Positions 9,465 through 18,654 of a stretch of 64,000 bases of DNA are shown piece by piece. The first letter of the stretch is position 1; the number at the start of each line of letters is the position of its first letter. The notes beneath the pieces were generated by a model. That model had not been told where the DNA came from and did not search any database. It saw only the letters and a list, made by a program, of their open reading frames with translations. Both the position numbers and the translations under genes were made by a program. The stretch lies in NCBI GenBank assembly GCA_024234435.1, contig JACKOF010000001.1, positions 496,001 through 560,000 of the forward strand, in the 5' to 3' direction. This DNA comes from Pseudomonadales bacterium. GTDB lineage: Bacteria; Pseudomonadota; Gammaproteobacteria; Pseudomonadales; Porticoccaceae.

Positions 9465-11765
9465 ATGAATAAGAATAAGCGTTATTTAGCGAGCACGATG
9501 GGGGTGAGCGCACTGTTGGCAGCCAGCCTTGCCAGTGGGGCATTAGCCGAAGATCAACCTAAAAGAAGGGCCATTGCCTCGACTGTTGAAGAAGTGGTCG
9601 TGACGGCTCAGAAGCGGGAGCAAAGCACTAGTGATCTGGGTATTTCTGTTTCGGCCTTATCGGGAGATGAGTTATCAGCTTTAGGTATGCAGAGTTCGAA
9701 TGACATAGTTAACTTTATCCCTAATATTGAACACACGGCCATTTTTGGCCCGGGTACCAACCCTAACTACTCCATCCGAGGCGTGACTCAGAACGACTAC
9801 AACGATGCCACTGAAGCTCCGATCGCCACCTATGTTGACGATGTGTATTTTGTTACCACAGGTGCCGGTTCGTTTCCGCTTTACGATCAGGAGCGTGTGG
9901 AAGTCTTGCGTGGACCACAGGGCACTTTATTTGGCCGTAACAGTACGGGCGGCGTGATGCACTTTATCAGCAACGACCCGACAGAGGAGTTTGAGGGCGA
10001 AATTAAAGTAGGCTTTGGATCTTATGCTACTCGACGTGTTTCCGGCTTTGTTAACGTTCCTGTGACGGATAATTTTCAGTTCCGTATTGCGGGTTATACC
10101 TCCAAGAGTGATGGTTACCTTGATCACCAAACAGGCAATCAACCCGACGCCGGAGAAACGGATAATGAGTCCGTGCGCTTGACGCTGGCATTTCAGCCAA
10201 CAGAGAACATTTCCGATGTGCTGAAAATCAGTCAGAGTATTTCGCAAGGTAATACCTCTGGTGTATGGCGCGACGCCATTACTCAAAGCCCTACCGATGG
10301 TTTGTTAAGTACGTTACCTAAGGGCACACTCGATGGCTTTGGTTTTGCTCCTGTTCACAAATACAAAGAAGTGGATCAAGGTGGACCCAGAGAGCTCAAG
10401 CGTGCGCGTTCTAGAACAGTGTCCAACACGCTGGATTGGGCCATTTCCGATAGTGTCGAACTTACTTCGGTCACGGCTTATAACGAATACACACGTGACC
10501 TGTTGGAGGACTGCGACGGTATTCAGGCGTGGCTGTGTCAAACCCATTACGACAACTCCAGTCATCAGTTCTCACAAGAGCTGCGGGCGTTTATCGACCT
10601 GGGAGAGCAGCGCTATACCGTGGGTGCCTATTATCTGGAGCAAAGTCAGAATGTTGATCAGATTGCGCCATTATTTGTGGATGTGGGGCATTTAATTGGC
10701 TTGCCTGGCGGCTTGTTGTTTGATGCCGATGCAAAACAGGAACTGAAAGGCTACGCCGTTTTTGCTAACGGAGAATTTGACCTCAATGAAAAATTCACTT
10801 TGGTTGCCGGTGTTCGGTTTTCTAAAGATGAAAAAGAGATGGACTCTCGTTTTGCGCAATACGGCTCACCAACCGGTGCGCCAGGTCGCGACCAGTGGGC
10901 AGCGTTTAAGCATACAACTGATGTTGCCGGTGGTGCTCTGCTGTCGGAAGATCTATTGAACGATACTACTGGCGGTAACAGTTTTAGCAAGGATTCATGG
11001 AACGCCAAAATCGAGCTGGACTACAAGCCTACCGACGATATGTTGATTTACGGCTCTATTAGTCGCGGTACCAAAGCACCGGGTTATAACCATGGCTTTG
11101 TATCGGCTGGGTTGGCGATAGATGATTACTTTTATAAAGAAGAAGAACTGATTGCTTATGAAGTGGGAATAAAAACCACGTTCTGGGATCAAAAAGCGAG
11201 TTTGAATGCGGCGGCGTTTTATTATGACTACACCGACTACCACACCCTCAGCTTTATTGATATTGGATCATATCTCACCAATAGCGATGCTGAACTCTAT
11301 GGTGCAGAGTTCGATTTAACCGTTAGACCTATCGAAGGTCTGACTCTGAAACTAAACGCAGGCATTTTGGAATCCACACTCTACGACGTACCGAACAGTG
11401 CGGGGTTTGTGGATGATTGGGAAATGCCAATTGCACCATCCTGGACATTGGCTGGTTCGATTAACTATGAGTTTTACGTTGGCGACAACATTATGGGGCT
11501 GCAGTTAGACGGTCGTGCCAGAGATGAGTTTACCAATGACCCTGCCGATAACCCGGCCTCCACAGTGGATGGTTATGGAACGGTGAATGCCAGAGCGTAT
11601 TTGTTGGATAGCGCTGAAAAATGGGAAGTGTCTCTGTCGGTGAAAAACCTCGCAGATAAGCAGTACGAGACCTCGATTTTCCTGTTGAATGGCATTGGCG
11701 GTTACCGTTATGGGTTTGATGGGCCACCCCGTATGTGGAGTGCCGATATCACTTACAGGTTCTAA
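9465..11765 (+). CDS. TonB-dependent outer-membrane receptor (766 aa)
   Basis: Outer-membrane active importer powered by TonB-ExbBD. A signal peptide (residues 1 to about 28, cleavage near SGALA-ED) is followed by a TonB box (EEVVVTAQKRE), a plug with VEVLRGPQGTLFGRNSTGG, and a 22-strand-type barrel ending in the aromatic-terminated WSADITYRF. The GTG at 9456 overlaps the Shine-Dalgarno AGAGAG; the ATG at 9465 is better placed. It is of the class common in hydrophobic-compound and terpenoid degraders, with no siderophore-specific feature visible. Followed by a PQQ dehydrogenase, so it may import that enzyme's substrate. Related in type to the receptor at 50483, but not a close copy. Confidence 0.94.
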   Translation: MNKNKRYLASTMGVSALLAASLASGALAEDQPKRRAIASTVEEVVVTAQKREQSTSDLGISVSALSGDELSALGMQSSNDIVNFIPNIEHTAIFGPGTNPNYSIRGVTQNDYNDATEAPIATYVDDVYFVTTGAGSFPLYDQERVEVLRGPQGTLFGRNSTGGVMHFISNDPTEEFEGEIKVGFGSYATRRVSGFVNVPVTDNFQFRIAGYTSKSDGYLDHQTGNQPDAGETDNESVRLTLAFQPTENISDVLKISQSISQGNTSGVWRDAITQSPTDGLLSTLPKGTLDGFGFAPVHKYKEVDQGGPRELKRARSRTVSNTLDWAISDSVELTSVTAYNEYTRDLLEDCDGIQAWLCQTHYDNSSHQFSQELRAFIDLGEQRYTVGAYYLEQSQNVDQIAPLFVDVGHLIGLPGGLLFDADAKQELKGYAVFANGEFDLNEKFTLVAGVRFSKDEKEMDSRFAQYGSPTGAPGRDQWAAFKHTTDVAGGALLSEDLLNDTTGGNSFSKDSWNAKIELDYKPTDDMLIYGSISRGTKAPGYNHGFVSAGLAIDDYFYKEEELIAYEVGIKTTFWDQKASLNAAAFYYDYTDYHTLSFIDIGSYLTNSDAELYGAEFDLTVRPIEGLTLKLNAGILESTLYDVPNSAGFVDDWEMPIAPSWTLAGSINYEFYVGDNIMGLQLDGRARDEFTNDPADNPASTVDGYGTVNARAYLLDSAEKWEVSLSVKNLADKQYETSIFLLNGIGGYRYGFDGPPRMWSADITYRF

Positions 11766-12169
11766 AAGAAGCGATAGATTGTAAAAAGGAGACGTGTGGG
11801 TGGGGTTATCTAAGTTGCTAACGGATGGCCTCACCCTCATTGTTCAACTGGTCAGTTACATGTTACGCTCTAGCCGGTTATTGGAAGGCAATTTTTGGCA
11901 AACAAAAAAACACATCTGTTTGTTTTTCGGGGTTAGGTGAAATAGACGTGTATAACAAGCATGCCTGGAATCGATATTGATAGTCCCACAGCGGGCAGCA
12001 TGGTGGTAGATTAGTCTGCGATCTTGAGTCTGATTATCACGTCACCCGTGCAAAGCTCCATGAGGAATGCCGGTATTATCTGGATAAACTTAATGCCATA
12101 AAACGGGGCAGTGTGACCGCTAAATAGAGTGAAAAAGTCGCCGCAGAATCGACAAAAAGAGGGTAATGA
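11766..12169. other. Intergenic region with weak hairpin
   Basis: About 400 bases. CAAACA (11899-11904) pairs with TGTTTG (11917-11922), followed by five T residues; this is a weak, AT-rich terminator candidate for the TonB-receptor gene. A frame ending at 12127 is open for about 45 codons and reads like a protein tail (DYHVTRAKLHEECRYY), but it has no start codon; it could be a decayed gene end. Nothing else is recognisable. Confidence 0.4.
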
Positions 12170-14518
12170 ATGAAAACCGTTTCAACAAAAAACAGACGAC
12201 CATGGGTTCTTGCAGCCTTATTGTCATTATTTGCTCTCGGGCTTATCGGCGGTGGTATGAAGCTGGTTTTGCTCGGTGGTTCTTCTTATTACCTTATTAG
12301 TGGGCTTATTGTGCTTGGCGCGGGCATCCAGTTGTGGAGGGGGAAAGCATCTTCTTTATGGTTGTATTCGCTGTTTGTCTTGATCACGTTCATATGGTCG
12401 ATCTATGAAGCCGGATTTGATGGTTGGGCACTGGCGCCGCGGGTATGTATTCCGGCAGGTTTTGGTATCTGGCTGGCCTTTCCTTATATATCGCGATGGC
12501 TGCGATCCTCTGGTGGGATTATTGCTGGCGCAAAAGTATGCCTGGTGATTTCTATCGCCAGTTTACTGCTTCTGTTGGGGTCGGCGTTAAAACCTAACGA
12601 CGAGCCAGGGGAGTTTCCTCAGACCGTTGATACTGCTGTCGATGCAAGACTTATTGGCCCTGAAAATGGTGAATGGCCGCATTATGGCAACACCCTGGCA
12701 GGCACTCGATTTTCGCCATTAACGCAAATCAATCTTGAAAATATCGATCAACTGGAGCCAGCCTGGAGCTATCGAACCGGGGTTGTTCAAAAAGGTCAAA
12801 AAAGCCATTTTCAAGCTACACCGTTGATGGTTAATGACACGCTGTATCTTTGCACCCAAACCAATATTGTTATAGCGCTGGACCCTGAAACAGGAAAAGA
12901 GCGCTGGCGCTACGATCCCGAGGTTGACCCTACAGGAGGCTCAGTGGTGAGAACTTGCCGTGGAGTCGCCTATGCTGAATCAGAATCTGCCAGTGAATGT
13001 CCTCAGCGTATTATCGCGGCAGCTTTTGATACTCGCCTTTTCGCAGTCGATGCAAACACCGGTAAGTTGTGCCAGTCCTTTGGTAACAACGGTATGGTTG
13101 ATCTAAAACGCGGTATGGGCAAATTAGATCCGGGCTTTTCCTATATGAGTTCGGCACCGACTGTAGTCCGTAATAACGTGGTGATTAATGGCTGGATTGC
13201 CGACAACGTGATGGTTGGTGAACCGTCCGGAGTGATTCGTGCCTTTGATGTGATTACCGGAGAGTTTGCATGGGCTTGGGATTTGGGGCGCCCAGGCAAG
13301 CACGGTGAACCAGAAGAGGGTGAAATCTACACTCGTGGCACGCCTAATAGTTGGGGACCAATGAGCGGCGATGAAGAACTAGGCATGGTTTATGTGCCAA
13401 CCGGTAATGCAACGCCTGATCACTGGGGCGGTCATCGCACTGCGGAGATGGATAAATACAGTTCCTCTATTGTTGCTTTGAATGCTGAAACTGGTGAGCC
13501 GCAATGGCATTACCAAACGGTGCACCATGATCTTTGGGATTACGATGTAGCGTCACAACCCACATTAGTAGATGTTCAAGTGGACGGCAAAAAAGTACCG
13601 GCACTGCTGCAGCCCACGAAACAGGGTCAAGTCTTTATGTTGGATCGCCGCACTGGCGAACTATTGGCTGATGTAGAGGAGCAACCCGTTCCTAACGATG
13701 CCATGTCCGGTGATTGGATGTCTCCCACACAGCCTGTTTCGACGGAAATGCCGTCATTTTCTACCGAGACTTTGGAAGAAAAGGATATGTGGGGTATCAC
13801 CCCCTTTGACCAGCTGTGGTGTCGTATTCTGTTTCATCAGATTCGTTATGAAGGCCCTTACACGCCGATTGGTTCGGAAAAATTCACGCTCGTTTACCCC
13901 GGTGTGGGTGGTGGCATGAATTGGGGAGGCGTGTCGGTCGACCCTGAACACGGCGTGATGTTGGTCAACAATATGCATATTGGCTCTATGATTAAGTTGA
14001 TTCCTCGAGAAGCATCTAACAATGACGAGCAGCAGCAATACCATATTAGCGGTGCGCCAATGCATGGAACACCGTACTCGTTTGTTTGGGGTACTTTTGT
14101 TTCACCGTTACAAGTGCCTTGTAACGAACCACCTTATGGCCGCATGAGTGCTGTTGATCTCACTACCCGCAAACTTCTGTGGTCAGTACCTCTTGGTACA
14201 GGGCGGGACAGTGGGCCTTTGGGTACAGAGTATGGAGTCCCGCTAACTATAGGCTCGCCCAATTTTGGTGGCTCTTTTACCACGCGCAGCGGTCTTGCCT
14301 TTATTGGCGCTACCCACGAGCGGGCAATTAGAGCGTTTGATATTCGTACAGGTAAAGTGGTTTGGAAAGCTCGCCTGCCGACAGGTGGAAGTGCCAACCC
14401 GATGACGTATGTTTCGCCCGCTAGTGGCCGCCAGTTCGTGGTTATTGTGGCGGGAGGGGCCGGTACCATGGGGTCTCCAATAGGTGATTACGTCCAGGCT
14501 TTTGCGATTAAACAATAA
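12170..14518 (+). CDS. Membrane-bound PQQ-dependent dehydrogenase, glucose/quinate family (782 aa)
   Basis: Periplasmic quinoprotein oxidising an alcohol or sugar-like substrate and passing electrons to ubiquinone. Residues 12 to about 140 contain four to five hydrophobic helices (membrane anchor and quinone site), followed by an eight-bladed PQQ propeller starting near WPHYGNTLAGTRFSPLTQI. Hallmarks are ALDPETGKERWRYDP, RGTPNSWGP, HHDLWDYDVASQPTLVD and a C-terminal GxxTMGSPIGDYVQAFAI segment. The length (782) is close to E. coli Gcd (about 796). It follows a TonB receptor and precedes a sulfotransferase/alkylsulfatase set, so the substrate may be an alcohol of the same catabolic route rather than glucose. 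No PQQ biosynthesis genes are in the window. Confidence 0.93.
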   Translation: MKTVSTKNRRPWVLAALLSLFALGLIGGGMKLVLLGGSSYYLISGLIVLGAGIQLWRGKASSLWLYSLFVLITFIWSIYEAGFDGWALAPRVCIPAGFGIWLAFPYISRWLRSSGGIIAGAKVCLVISIASLLLLLGSALKPNDEPGEFPQTVDTAVDARLIGPENGEWPHYGNTLAGTRFSPLTQINLENIDQLEPAWSYRTGVVQKGQKSHFQATPLMVNDTLYLCTQTNIVIALDPETGKERWRYDPEVDPTGGSVVRTCRGVAYAESESASECPQRIIAAAFDTRLFAVDANTGKLCQSFGNNGMVDLKRGMGKLDPGFSYMSSAPTVVRNNVVINGWIADNVMVGEPSGVIRAFDVITGEFAWAWDLGRPGKHGEPEEGEIYTRGTPNSWGPMSGDEELGMVYVPTGNATPDHWGGHRTAEMDKYSSSIVALNAETGEPQWHYQTVHHDLWDYDVASQPTLVDVQVDGKKVPALLQPTKQGQVFMLDRRTGELLADVEEQPVPNDAMSGDWMSPTQPVSTEMPSFSTETLEEKDMWGITPFDQLWCRILFHQIRYEGPYTPIGSEKFTLVYPGVGGGMNWGGVSVDPEHGVMLVNNMHIGSMIKLIPREASNNDEQQQYHISGAPMHGTPYSFVWGTFVSPLQVPCNEPPYGRMSAVDLTTRKLLWSVPLGTGRDSGPLGTEYGVPLTIGSPNFGGSFTTRSGLAFIGATHERAIRAFDIRTGKVVWKARLPTGGSANPMTYVSPASGRQFVVIVAGGAGTMGSPIGDYVQAFAIKQ

Positions 14519-15179
14519 ATAAAATTCAAATAAAAAATTCAAAGAGATAGGAATTAACCCATGGAAAATAATTACCAGCCACCCCGATTTTACCGAGGTG
14601 AAATGGACGATAAGACGGGTACTGCCGGGCATGGTGCGGTTCTCAATGAAGACTATAACCGGATCATGGTGGAAGGCCCTTGGGGCCAAGTTAAGATGCA
14701 GAAGGTTCGTGATGGCGTGCATTGCCTGACGGGTTTTGCAGTCGCGAACTTTACCCTGGTTGAAAGTGATAGCGGATTTATTCTTATTGATACGGGTTTA
14801 AATCGCGGTTGTGGTGAAGAGTTGCTCAGGCGTAAAGCTGAAATCAGCGACAAACCTATTGTAGCCATTATTTTCTCCCACAATCATTACACCGGTGGAG
14901 CCAGAGCTATTCTTGAAGCTCACCCCGATCGGGACATTCCTATTTACGGGCACCCGCAAACTGAAAACAGTATTTTTGGATTAGTTGATCCGGGTACATT
15001 GCGCCATGCAGTTGATCGAGCCATTAAGCAGATGGGTATGTACTTGCCTAAAACAGGCCCAGATTCATCAGCAACCTACGGCTTTTGTATTCCCCAGTTT
15101 GAAGACCCTGCACTAAATGTTAATGGCCATTTGCCGGTTACTCACGAAGTTCAGGATGGCGATGAAGTAGTTATTACTA

Positions 15180-16307
15180 ATGGGTTCGAAAGTAAGCGAA
15201 CATCATTTATAATGTAGGCTCCGTTCGCCAAGCTTATCGGATATTTACACACATGCGCCACGATGACGGTCGTAAACTTGATCACAAAACATTAGAAGCC
15301 ATTCGCGTTCGCGCCGTTCAACGGGTCATGGATGGCGAGAGTCCAGAAGTCGTCATCAAAGCGCTGGGGATGAGCCGAGCACGAATCTATGAATGGCTGG
15401 CTGCCTACCGCGAGGGTGGCTTTGACGCGCTCAAGGCCAAGCAGATTTCCGGTCGTCCCAAGAAACTGAGCGGTGCTCAGATCCGGGAGCTGTATATCTG
15501 GATAACGACCTTTACGCCGGACCAGTTGAAGTTTGATTTTGCCCTGTGGACTCGGGGCCGAGTGCGTGAGCTCATCCGGCAAAAGTTCAACGTCCGGTTA
15601 AGCGATGTCTCGGTCGGTCGTCTGCTTCGAAACCTGGGGCTGACGCCTCAGAAACCCCTGCATCGGGCCTACCAGCAAAAGCCAGAGGCCGTGAAACAAT
15701 GGAAAGAAGAGACCTACCCGGAAATTCGCAAGGAAGCAAAAAAAGTCGGCGCCACCATCTATTTCGGCGATGAAGCCAGCATTCGGTCTGATTATCACAG
15801 TGGCACCACCTGGGCACCCAGGGGTGAAACTCCGATCATCCGTAATACGGGCAGTCGCTTCAGCATCAATCTGATCTCGGCCATCTCGCCTCGCGGCGAG
15901 CTTCGCTTTAAGACCATTCAGGGCAACATGAACACCGATGCGTTTCTTGGTTTCCTCAAGGCTCTGGTGCAAGACGTTGACAAGCCGGTTTTCCTGATCC
16001 TCGATAACCACCCGGTTCATCATGCTCGTCGGGTTCGAGACTATGTTGAGAGTCTCGACGGCAAGCTCAGGTTGTTCTTCCTGCCGCCGTACTCGCCGGA
16101 GCTGAATCCTGACGAGTCTGTTTGGGGCTATATCAAATACCATCACGTCGGTAAAAAGATCATTAACAGCAAAGAACAACTTCGGAGCACTGTTTACCGG
16201 CAGCTTCGACGTTTGCAAAAATTGCCACGACTATTGAAATCGTTTTTTGGCCATCCGGATTTGGCTTATATCTCCGGGTAATGTTCGCTTACTTTATTTC
16301 GAATTAG
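15180..16307 (+). mobile_element. IS630-family insertion sequence, 1128 bp, intact
   Basis: The element is flanked by TA at 15178-15179 and 16308-16309, the duplication typical of IS630/Tc1-mariner elements. The ends are inverted repeats: left TTCGAAAGTAAGCGAACAT, right (complement) TTCGAAATAAAGTAAGCGAACAT, which differ by a short gap. It carries one full-length transposase. Its base composition is slightly richer in GC than the flanking genes. It sits inside the alkylsulfatase-like gene in the same orientation. Confidence 0.92.
15253..16281 (+). CDS. IS630-family transposase (342 aa)
   Basis: DDE transposase cutting and joining at TA dinucleotides. An N-terminal helix-turn-helix region (about residues 15-60, MSRARIYEWLAAYREGG) is followed by a linker (GRPKKLS) and a DDE_3 catalytic domain. 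The acidic triad appears as D173 in YFGDEAS, D251 in LILDNHPVHH and E288 in PPYSPELNPDESVWG. The full length and intact triad suggest it is active. Transcription from the host gene could run into it. Confidence 0.95.
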   Translation: MRHDDGRKLDHKTLEAIRVRAVQRVMDGESPEVVIKALGMSRARIYEWLAAYREGGFDALKAKQISGRPKKLSGAQIRELYIWITTFTPDQLKFDFALWTRGRVRELIRQKFNVRLSDVSVGRLLRNLGLTPQKPLHRAYQQKPEAVKQWKEETYPEIRKEAKKVGATIYFGDEASIRSDYHSGTTWAPRGETPIIRNTGSRFSINLISAISPRGELRFKTIQGNMNTDAFLGFLKALVQDVDKPVFLILDNHPVHHARRVRDYVESLDGKLRLFFLPPYSPELNPDESVWGYIKYHHVGKKIINSKEQLRSTVYRQLRRLQKLPRLLKSFFGHPDLAYISG

Positions 16308-17528
16308 TAATGGCGTCAAAGTTTGTTTTCATCATGCCATGGCCGATGCTCCCGATAGCCTGATCAGCTATTTCCCTGAATATGACTTGATACAACACAA
16401 CACCGCGATTATGCCGGTGATGTTTCCGCTGTATACCTTGCGAGGCGGTGAGTATCGAAACCCGGTTAACCTGATTGAGGGTATCGATAAGATACGTGAA
16501 ATCTGCCCTGAACACCTGATTGGCTGTCATGGAAATCCGGTTTCCGGGAAAGAAAATGTCTATGAGCTAGCCACTTTACATCGCGACGCCTATGCATTCT
16601 TATTTCAGCAAACGCTGCAAGGGATCAACCGTGGTTTGAGTCCCGACGACTTGGTGCAGCAGATTCACCTGCCTAAACATGTGAACGAAAACCTTGCGCT
16701 GTTTCCTGCCTATATTGATGTGGAATACATTGTTCGTGGTATTTATTTGGGTGTTATTGGTTGGTGGGCAACGGATACTGCAGATTTACATCCACCCACT
16801 CAGCAGGAGATGGGCGAGGTTATCGTCGAAGGTTTTGGTGGTGTTGATGCGGTAATAAATCGTGGCCGCAAAGCCATGGCGGCGAAGCAATACAATCTGG
16901 TTGCCAAGCTGATGTCGTACGCGCTGAGTGTTGAACCTGACAATACAGAGGCAAAACAATTGAAAGCCGACGTGTTGCGAAAAATGGCACAAACAACACG
17001 CAGTGGTATTCAAACGCGTAACTTCCTTCTAACAGAAGCCTGTGAGCTGGAAGGCAAAATTCCAGCCCCTCAACGGCCAGAAAAAGCGCCATTGACCAAT
17101 ATGCATCCGGCTACCGTTGCTAACTCTTCACCCGCCACTATTGTCAAACTGATGGAAAATCACTTTAACCCTGAGGGTGTTGAACAACTGTCTGCGACGG
17201 TACTGATACATTTTACGGATCAGGGTGTCGGGTACGGATTGGCTATTCGAAATGGCGCTGTAGAGTTTTTGGCACAGGCCCCAGCAGATTCTGATATGCA
17301 AATTCGGCTGCCGTTTTCTGATTGGGCACTGGTTGCTACCGGGCAGTGCACGCTACAAGCATTGACTGCAGACGGCATTGCAGAGGTCAGTGGTGAGAAG
17401 TCCGTAGTGGACGCTGTAATGAATGCTTATAAGGGCATTTTGGGCGCTTAATAAAGCAAGTAAAAAATCGAATAGTTAGCAAAAACAAATAGATATTAAA
17501 ACCAAATTGAAAAATATAAGGGGTGAAA

Positions 17529-18590
17529 ATGACGGGCGCATTCATTATTAGTTCAGGCCGTTGTGGCTCAACCATGATGTCGAATCTGATTAATACACAC
17601 GCAGACATTCTCAGTGTTTCAGAGTTTTTTATTGATATTGCGAGTAACGGTTATGAACTTGATGCAGCATTTGGGAGTGAAAAAATCGACGGTCAGGAAT
17701 TCTGGCAGCGGATAAATTTTAAACCGCCGATAATGAATGTCCTGCTCGCAAATGATCGACCCTACCCGGAAATGCTTTATCCCTACCGTGATCCGAATTC
17801 GCGGTTTTCAGCACAAACCGGAGTGCCTTCATTGCAAATGACAATGTTGCCCCATCTTACGGATGACCACGATGCGCTTTGCGATGAGCTGGAACCTCAA
17901 GTCATAGCGCAACCTGTGCAAAGCCTTCGTGATCATTTTGAAGACCTGTTTGCCATACTGATGAACAAGTTCGGCAAAAAAACCTGGGTTGAAAGATCCG
18001 GAGGTAGTGTTCCATTTGCTAGTGAGATAAGGAAGGTTTGGCCTGAAGGAAAATACATTCATGTGTTCAGAAATGGTATGGACACGGCTCGATCAATGTC
18101 CGTGCACGAAGGCTTCAAGATAGTCCTTGGCGGAGAGGCAATAAAAGAGTATCTGGGAGTATCCCCATACTTTTCTGACGATCGTGAAAATGTAGACAAG
18201 GTTCCTTCGCATCTTCGTTTCCTCTTGCCCGAGTGTTTCGATGTAGAGGCGTTTGATAAATACGTTCTACCGTTGGACATGATTGGAGGAATGTGGTCTG
18301 ACAACATTAAACAGGGGTTTGAAACCTTAGCCTCCCTACCCAAAGAGAATGTAATCCATATCGACTACGACCGGTTTTGTGACAACCCTGTCGAACAGCT
18401 GAAAACCGTCGTTGAGTTCCTGGGGGTGGATTGCCCTGAGGACTGGCTGAATTCCACTGCCAGTAAAGTTAAGAAAAGTGGTGGCGCATGGAAGAAATTA
18501 CCTGAGGATCAGCAGAAAATTCTGTTGGAAGCCTGCCGTCCCGGGATGGAATTAATCGAACGTCGCATCGCCGATGGCACAGTTCTTTAA
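17529..18590 (+). CDS. Sulfotransferase, tandem copy 1 (353 aa)
   Basis: PAPS-dependent sulfotransferase fold. The 5'-phosphosulfate loop is SSGRCGSTMMSNL near the N-terminus (residues 7-19); the 3'-phosphate region is HVFRNGMDTARSM. A GTG at 17523 is possible, but it lies inside the Shine-Dalgarno AAGGGG (17518-17523), so the ATG at 17529 is chosen. It is a clear tandem duplicate of the next gene, with similarity throughout (ILSVSEF, EMLYPY, HIDYDRFC). It follows the broken alkylsulfatase-like gene, mirroring the sulfotransferase/alkylsulfatase pair at 2026-5078. The substrate is unknown. Relative to the next copy, RDGRD is replaced by RNGMD. Confidence 0.85.
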   Translation: MTGAFIISSGRCGSTMMSNLINTHADILSVSEFFIDIASNGYELDAAFGSEKIDGQEFWQRINFKPPIMNVLLANDRPYPEMLYPYRDPNSRFSAQTGVPSLQMTMLPHLTDDHDALCDELEPQVIAQPVQSLRDHFEDLFAILMNKFGKKTWVERSGGSVPFASEIRKVWPEGKYIHVFRNGMDTARSMSVHEGFKIVLGGEAIKEYLGVSPYFSDDRENVDKVPSHLRFLLPECFDVEAFDKYVLPLDMIGGMWSDNIKQGFETLASLPKENVIHIDYDRFCDNPVEQLKTVVEFLGVDCPEDWLNSTASKVKKSGGAWKKLPEDQQKILLEACRPGMELIERRIADGTVL

Positions 18591-18654
18591 CGGGGTTTAG
18601 CAGAAACATAATAAAAGCCTTAGCAGGCGTATTTTTTTAGTAAAGGAATAAATC

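Larger units (their letters stand above)
14561..17451 (+). pseudogene. Alkylsulfatase-like gene interrupted by an IS630-type element
   Basis: The 5' part (14561-15179) and 3' part (16310-17451) are collinear with the intact 584-residue paralogue at 3324. Removing 15180-16309 (element plus one TA copy) restores a single 586-codon frame across an AAT codon, giving VVITNGVKVCFHH in place of the paralogue's INIDGVSITFYHT. No other frame lesion is visible, so the insertion is probably recent. The metal motif reads HNHYTG (residues 107-112), again without the Asp and final His of HxHxDH. The dimerisation and SCP2-like domains lie in the 3' part. The 3' fragment has an in-frame ATG at 16339, but the separate piece would lack the catalytic domain. 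Confidence 0.93.

Noticed and set aside
15598..16218. 206-codon minus-strand frame inside the transposase
   Set aside because: Antisense to a clear DDE transposase.
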